In this document: positions 4,518-5,464 of the stretch, in pieces
Numbering within the stretch: position 1 is the first letter of the stretch
How the letters are laid out: every line of letters starts with the position of its first letter
DNA from: Hyphomicrobiales bacterium
Lineage (GTDB): Bacteria > Pseudomonadota > Alphaproteobacteria > Rhizobiales > Beijerinckiaceae
Assembly: GCA_028290125.1 (NCBI GenBank)
Contig: JAQGKM010000032.1
Span: 1 to 5,464 of the forward strand
Direction: 5' to 3'
DNA: 5,464 nt
Translations under genes and position numbers: made by a program
Notes under the pieces: generated by a model
Database searches by the model: none
Seen by the model: only the letters and a program-made list of their open reading frames with translations
Told to the model about the DNA's origin: nothing

Positions 4518-5464
4518 TCAGATGCCCAACTTCTGTTTGAGCACGTCGTTGACGGCTTGCGGATTGGCCTTTCCGCCAGTCTGTTTCATCACCTGACCGA
4601 CGAACCAGCCGAGCATCGTCGGCTTCGCCTGCGCCTGCGCGACCTTGTCGGGATTGGCCGCGATGATCGCATCGACAGCCGTCTCGATGGCGCCGGTATC
4701 GGTCACCTGCTTCATGCCGCGCGCATCGACGAGCGCAACCGGATCGCCGCCTTCGGTCCAGACGATCTCGAACAGGTCCTTTGCGATCTTGCCGGAGATC
4801 GTGCCCGCCGTGATCAGTTCGACGATGGCGCCGAGCTGCTGCGCCGACACCGGCGACGTCGCGATCGGCTTGCCTTCCTTGTTGAGGCGACCGAACAGCT
4901 CGTTGATCACCCAGTTGGCGGCGGCCTTGGCGTCGCGTCCGCGCGCGACGGCCTCGAAGTAATCGGCCGCCTCGCGCTCCATCACCAGCACGCCGGCGTC
5001 GTAGGACGGCAGGCCGTATTCCTTGATGAAGCGGGCGCGCTTTTCGTCGGGAAGCTCGGGAAGTCCCTGCGCAAGAGCATCAACATAGGCCTGGTCGAAC
5101 TCGAGCGGAAGCAGGTCGGGGTCGGGGAAGTAGCGGTAGTCGTGCGCCTCTTCCTTCGACCGCATGGAGCGCGTTTCGCCGCGGCCCGGATCGAACAGGC
5201 GCGTCTCCTGATCGATCTTGCCGCCGTCCTCGAGGATCGCGATCTGGCGCCGCGCTTCCACCTCGACGGCCTGACCGATGAAGCGGATCGAGTTTACGTT
5301 CTTGATTTCACAGCGTGTGCCGAGAGGTTCGCCGGGTCGCCGCACGGATACGTTCACGTCGGCGCGCAGGCTGCCTTCTTCCATGTTGCCGTCGCACGTG
5401 CCGAGGTAGCGCAGGATCGTGCGCAGCTTGGTGACATAGGCGCGCGCTTCTTCGGCCGAACGGA
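4518..5464 (-). CDS. gatB: Asp-tRNA(Asn)/Glu-tRNA(Gln) amidotransferase subunit B (5' end outside window)
   Basis: The frame is open from the window edge to the TGA at 4518-4520 and gives 314 residues, against about 480-500 for a full GatB, so the N-terminal third is missing. GatB is the tRNA-binding and kinase subunit of the cytoplasmic GatCAB complex. It activates the side chain of mischarged Glu-tRNA(Gln) or Asp-tRNA(Asn) with ATP so that it can be amidated with ammonia from GatA. Family motifs in the visible part are LGTCDGNMEEGSLRADVNVS (from about residue 20), CEIKN (51-55) and KEEAHDYRYFPDPD (103-116), all in the catalytic cradle. A helical and YqeY-like tail domain, which contacts the tRNA, occupies about 166-314 and ends in GKANPQAVNDVLKQKLGI. 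The C-terminus is intact and no frameshift is seen. gatA and gatC are not downstream; they may lie upstream outside the window. Confidence 0.97.
   Translation of the reverse strand, partial: RSAEEARAYVTKLRTILRYLGTCDGNMEEGSLRADVNVSVRRPGEPLGTRCEIKNVNSIRFIGQAVEVEARRQIAILEDGGKIDQETRLFDPGRGETRSMRSKEEAHDYRYFPDPDLLPLEFDQAYVDALAQGLPELPDEKRARFIKEYGLPSYDAGVLVMEREAADYFEAVARGRDAKAAANWVINELFGRLNKEGKPIATSPVSAQQLGAIVELITAGTISGKIAKDLFEIVWTEGGDPVALVDARGMKQVTDTGAIETAVDAIIAANPDKVAQAQAKPTMLGWFVGQVMKQTGGKANPQAVNDVLKQKLGI

Noticed and set aside
4246..4540. Overlapping ORFs on both strands (4246-4482 minus, 4283-4540 plus)
   Set aside because: They run through the gatB terminator and the A/T palindromes, which give their Phe/Lys runs. 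The plus-strand one also overlaps the gatB end. No start signals are seen.

Overview
This is a GC-rich window that looks like an ordinary chromosomal stretch of an alphaproteobacterium, probably of the order Hyphomicrobiales (Rhizobiales). That placement is an inference. It rests on strong G/C preference at third codon positions, a GatCAB-type gatB, an SLT protein with a Lys/Pro-rich linker, an Ala/Lys/Thr histone H1-like protein, and small secreted Cys-containing proteins of a kind I associate with that order. I see no insertion sequence, CRISPR array, tRNA, rRNA or phage gene.

Left part (1-1927). The 3' end of an unidentified plus-strand gene (1-126) converges on three minus-strand genes. 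These are a small exported four-cysteine protein (136-438), an 87-residue protein of unknown function (537-800), and a membrane protein with the six-helix ABC-exporter fold but no ATPase domain (914-1852, possibly starting at 1927).

Middle (2077-3894). An exported SLT-type lytic transglycosylase (2077-3015) diverges from the membrane-protein gene. It carries a basic linker with six-residue periodicity. A small exported PsiF-like protein follows (3106-3390). This gene converges on a minus-strand histone H1-like gene (3520-3894). Between the two lie a perfect 11-bp terminator hairpin, usable in both directions, and several further hairpins.

Right part (3895-5464). The region 3895-4517 has no certain gene. 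It holds the H1 leader, one doubtful minus-strand ORF (4003-4188) with a TTGACA-type promoter candidate and two inverted repeats upstream, and the gatB terminator with an A/T-run palindrome beside it. The last feature is the 3' two-thirds of gatB on the minus strand (4518 to the window edge).

The genes do not form one pathway. They are mostly separate transcription units for tRNA amidation, nucleoid compaction, cell-wall remodelling and small envelope proteins. I found no convincing new multi-gene system. The points most worth a second look are the structured 3' region of the H1 transcript, the possible unannotated transcription unit at 4003-4289, and the hexad-repeat linker of the transglycosylase.
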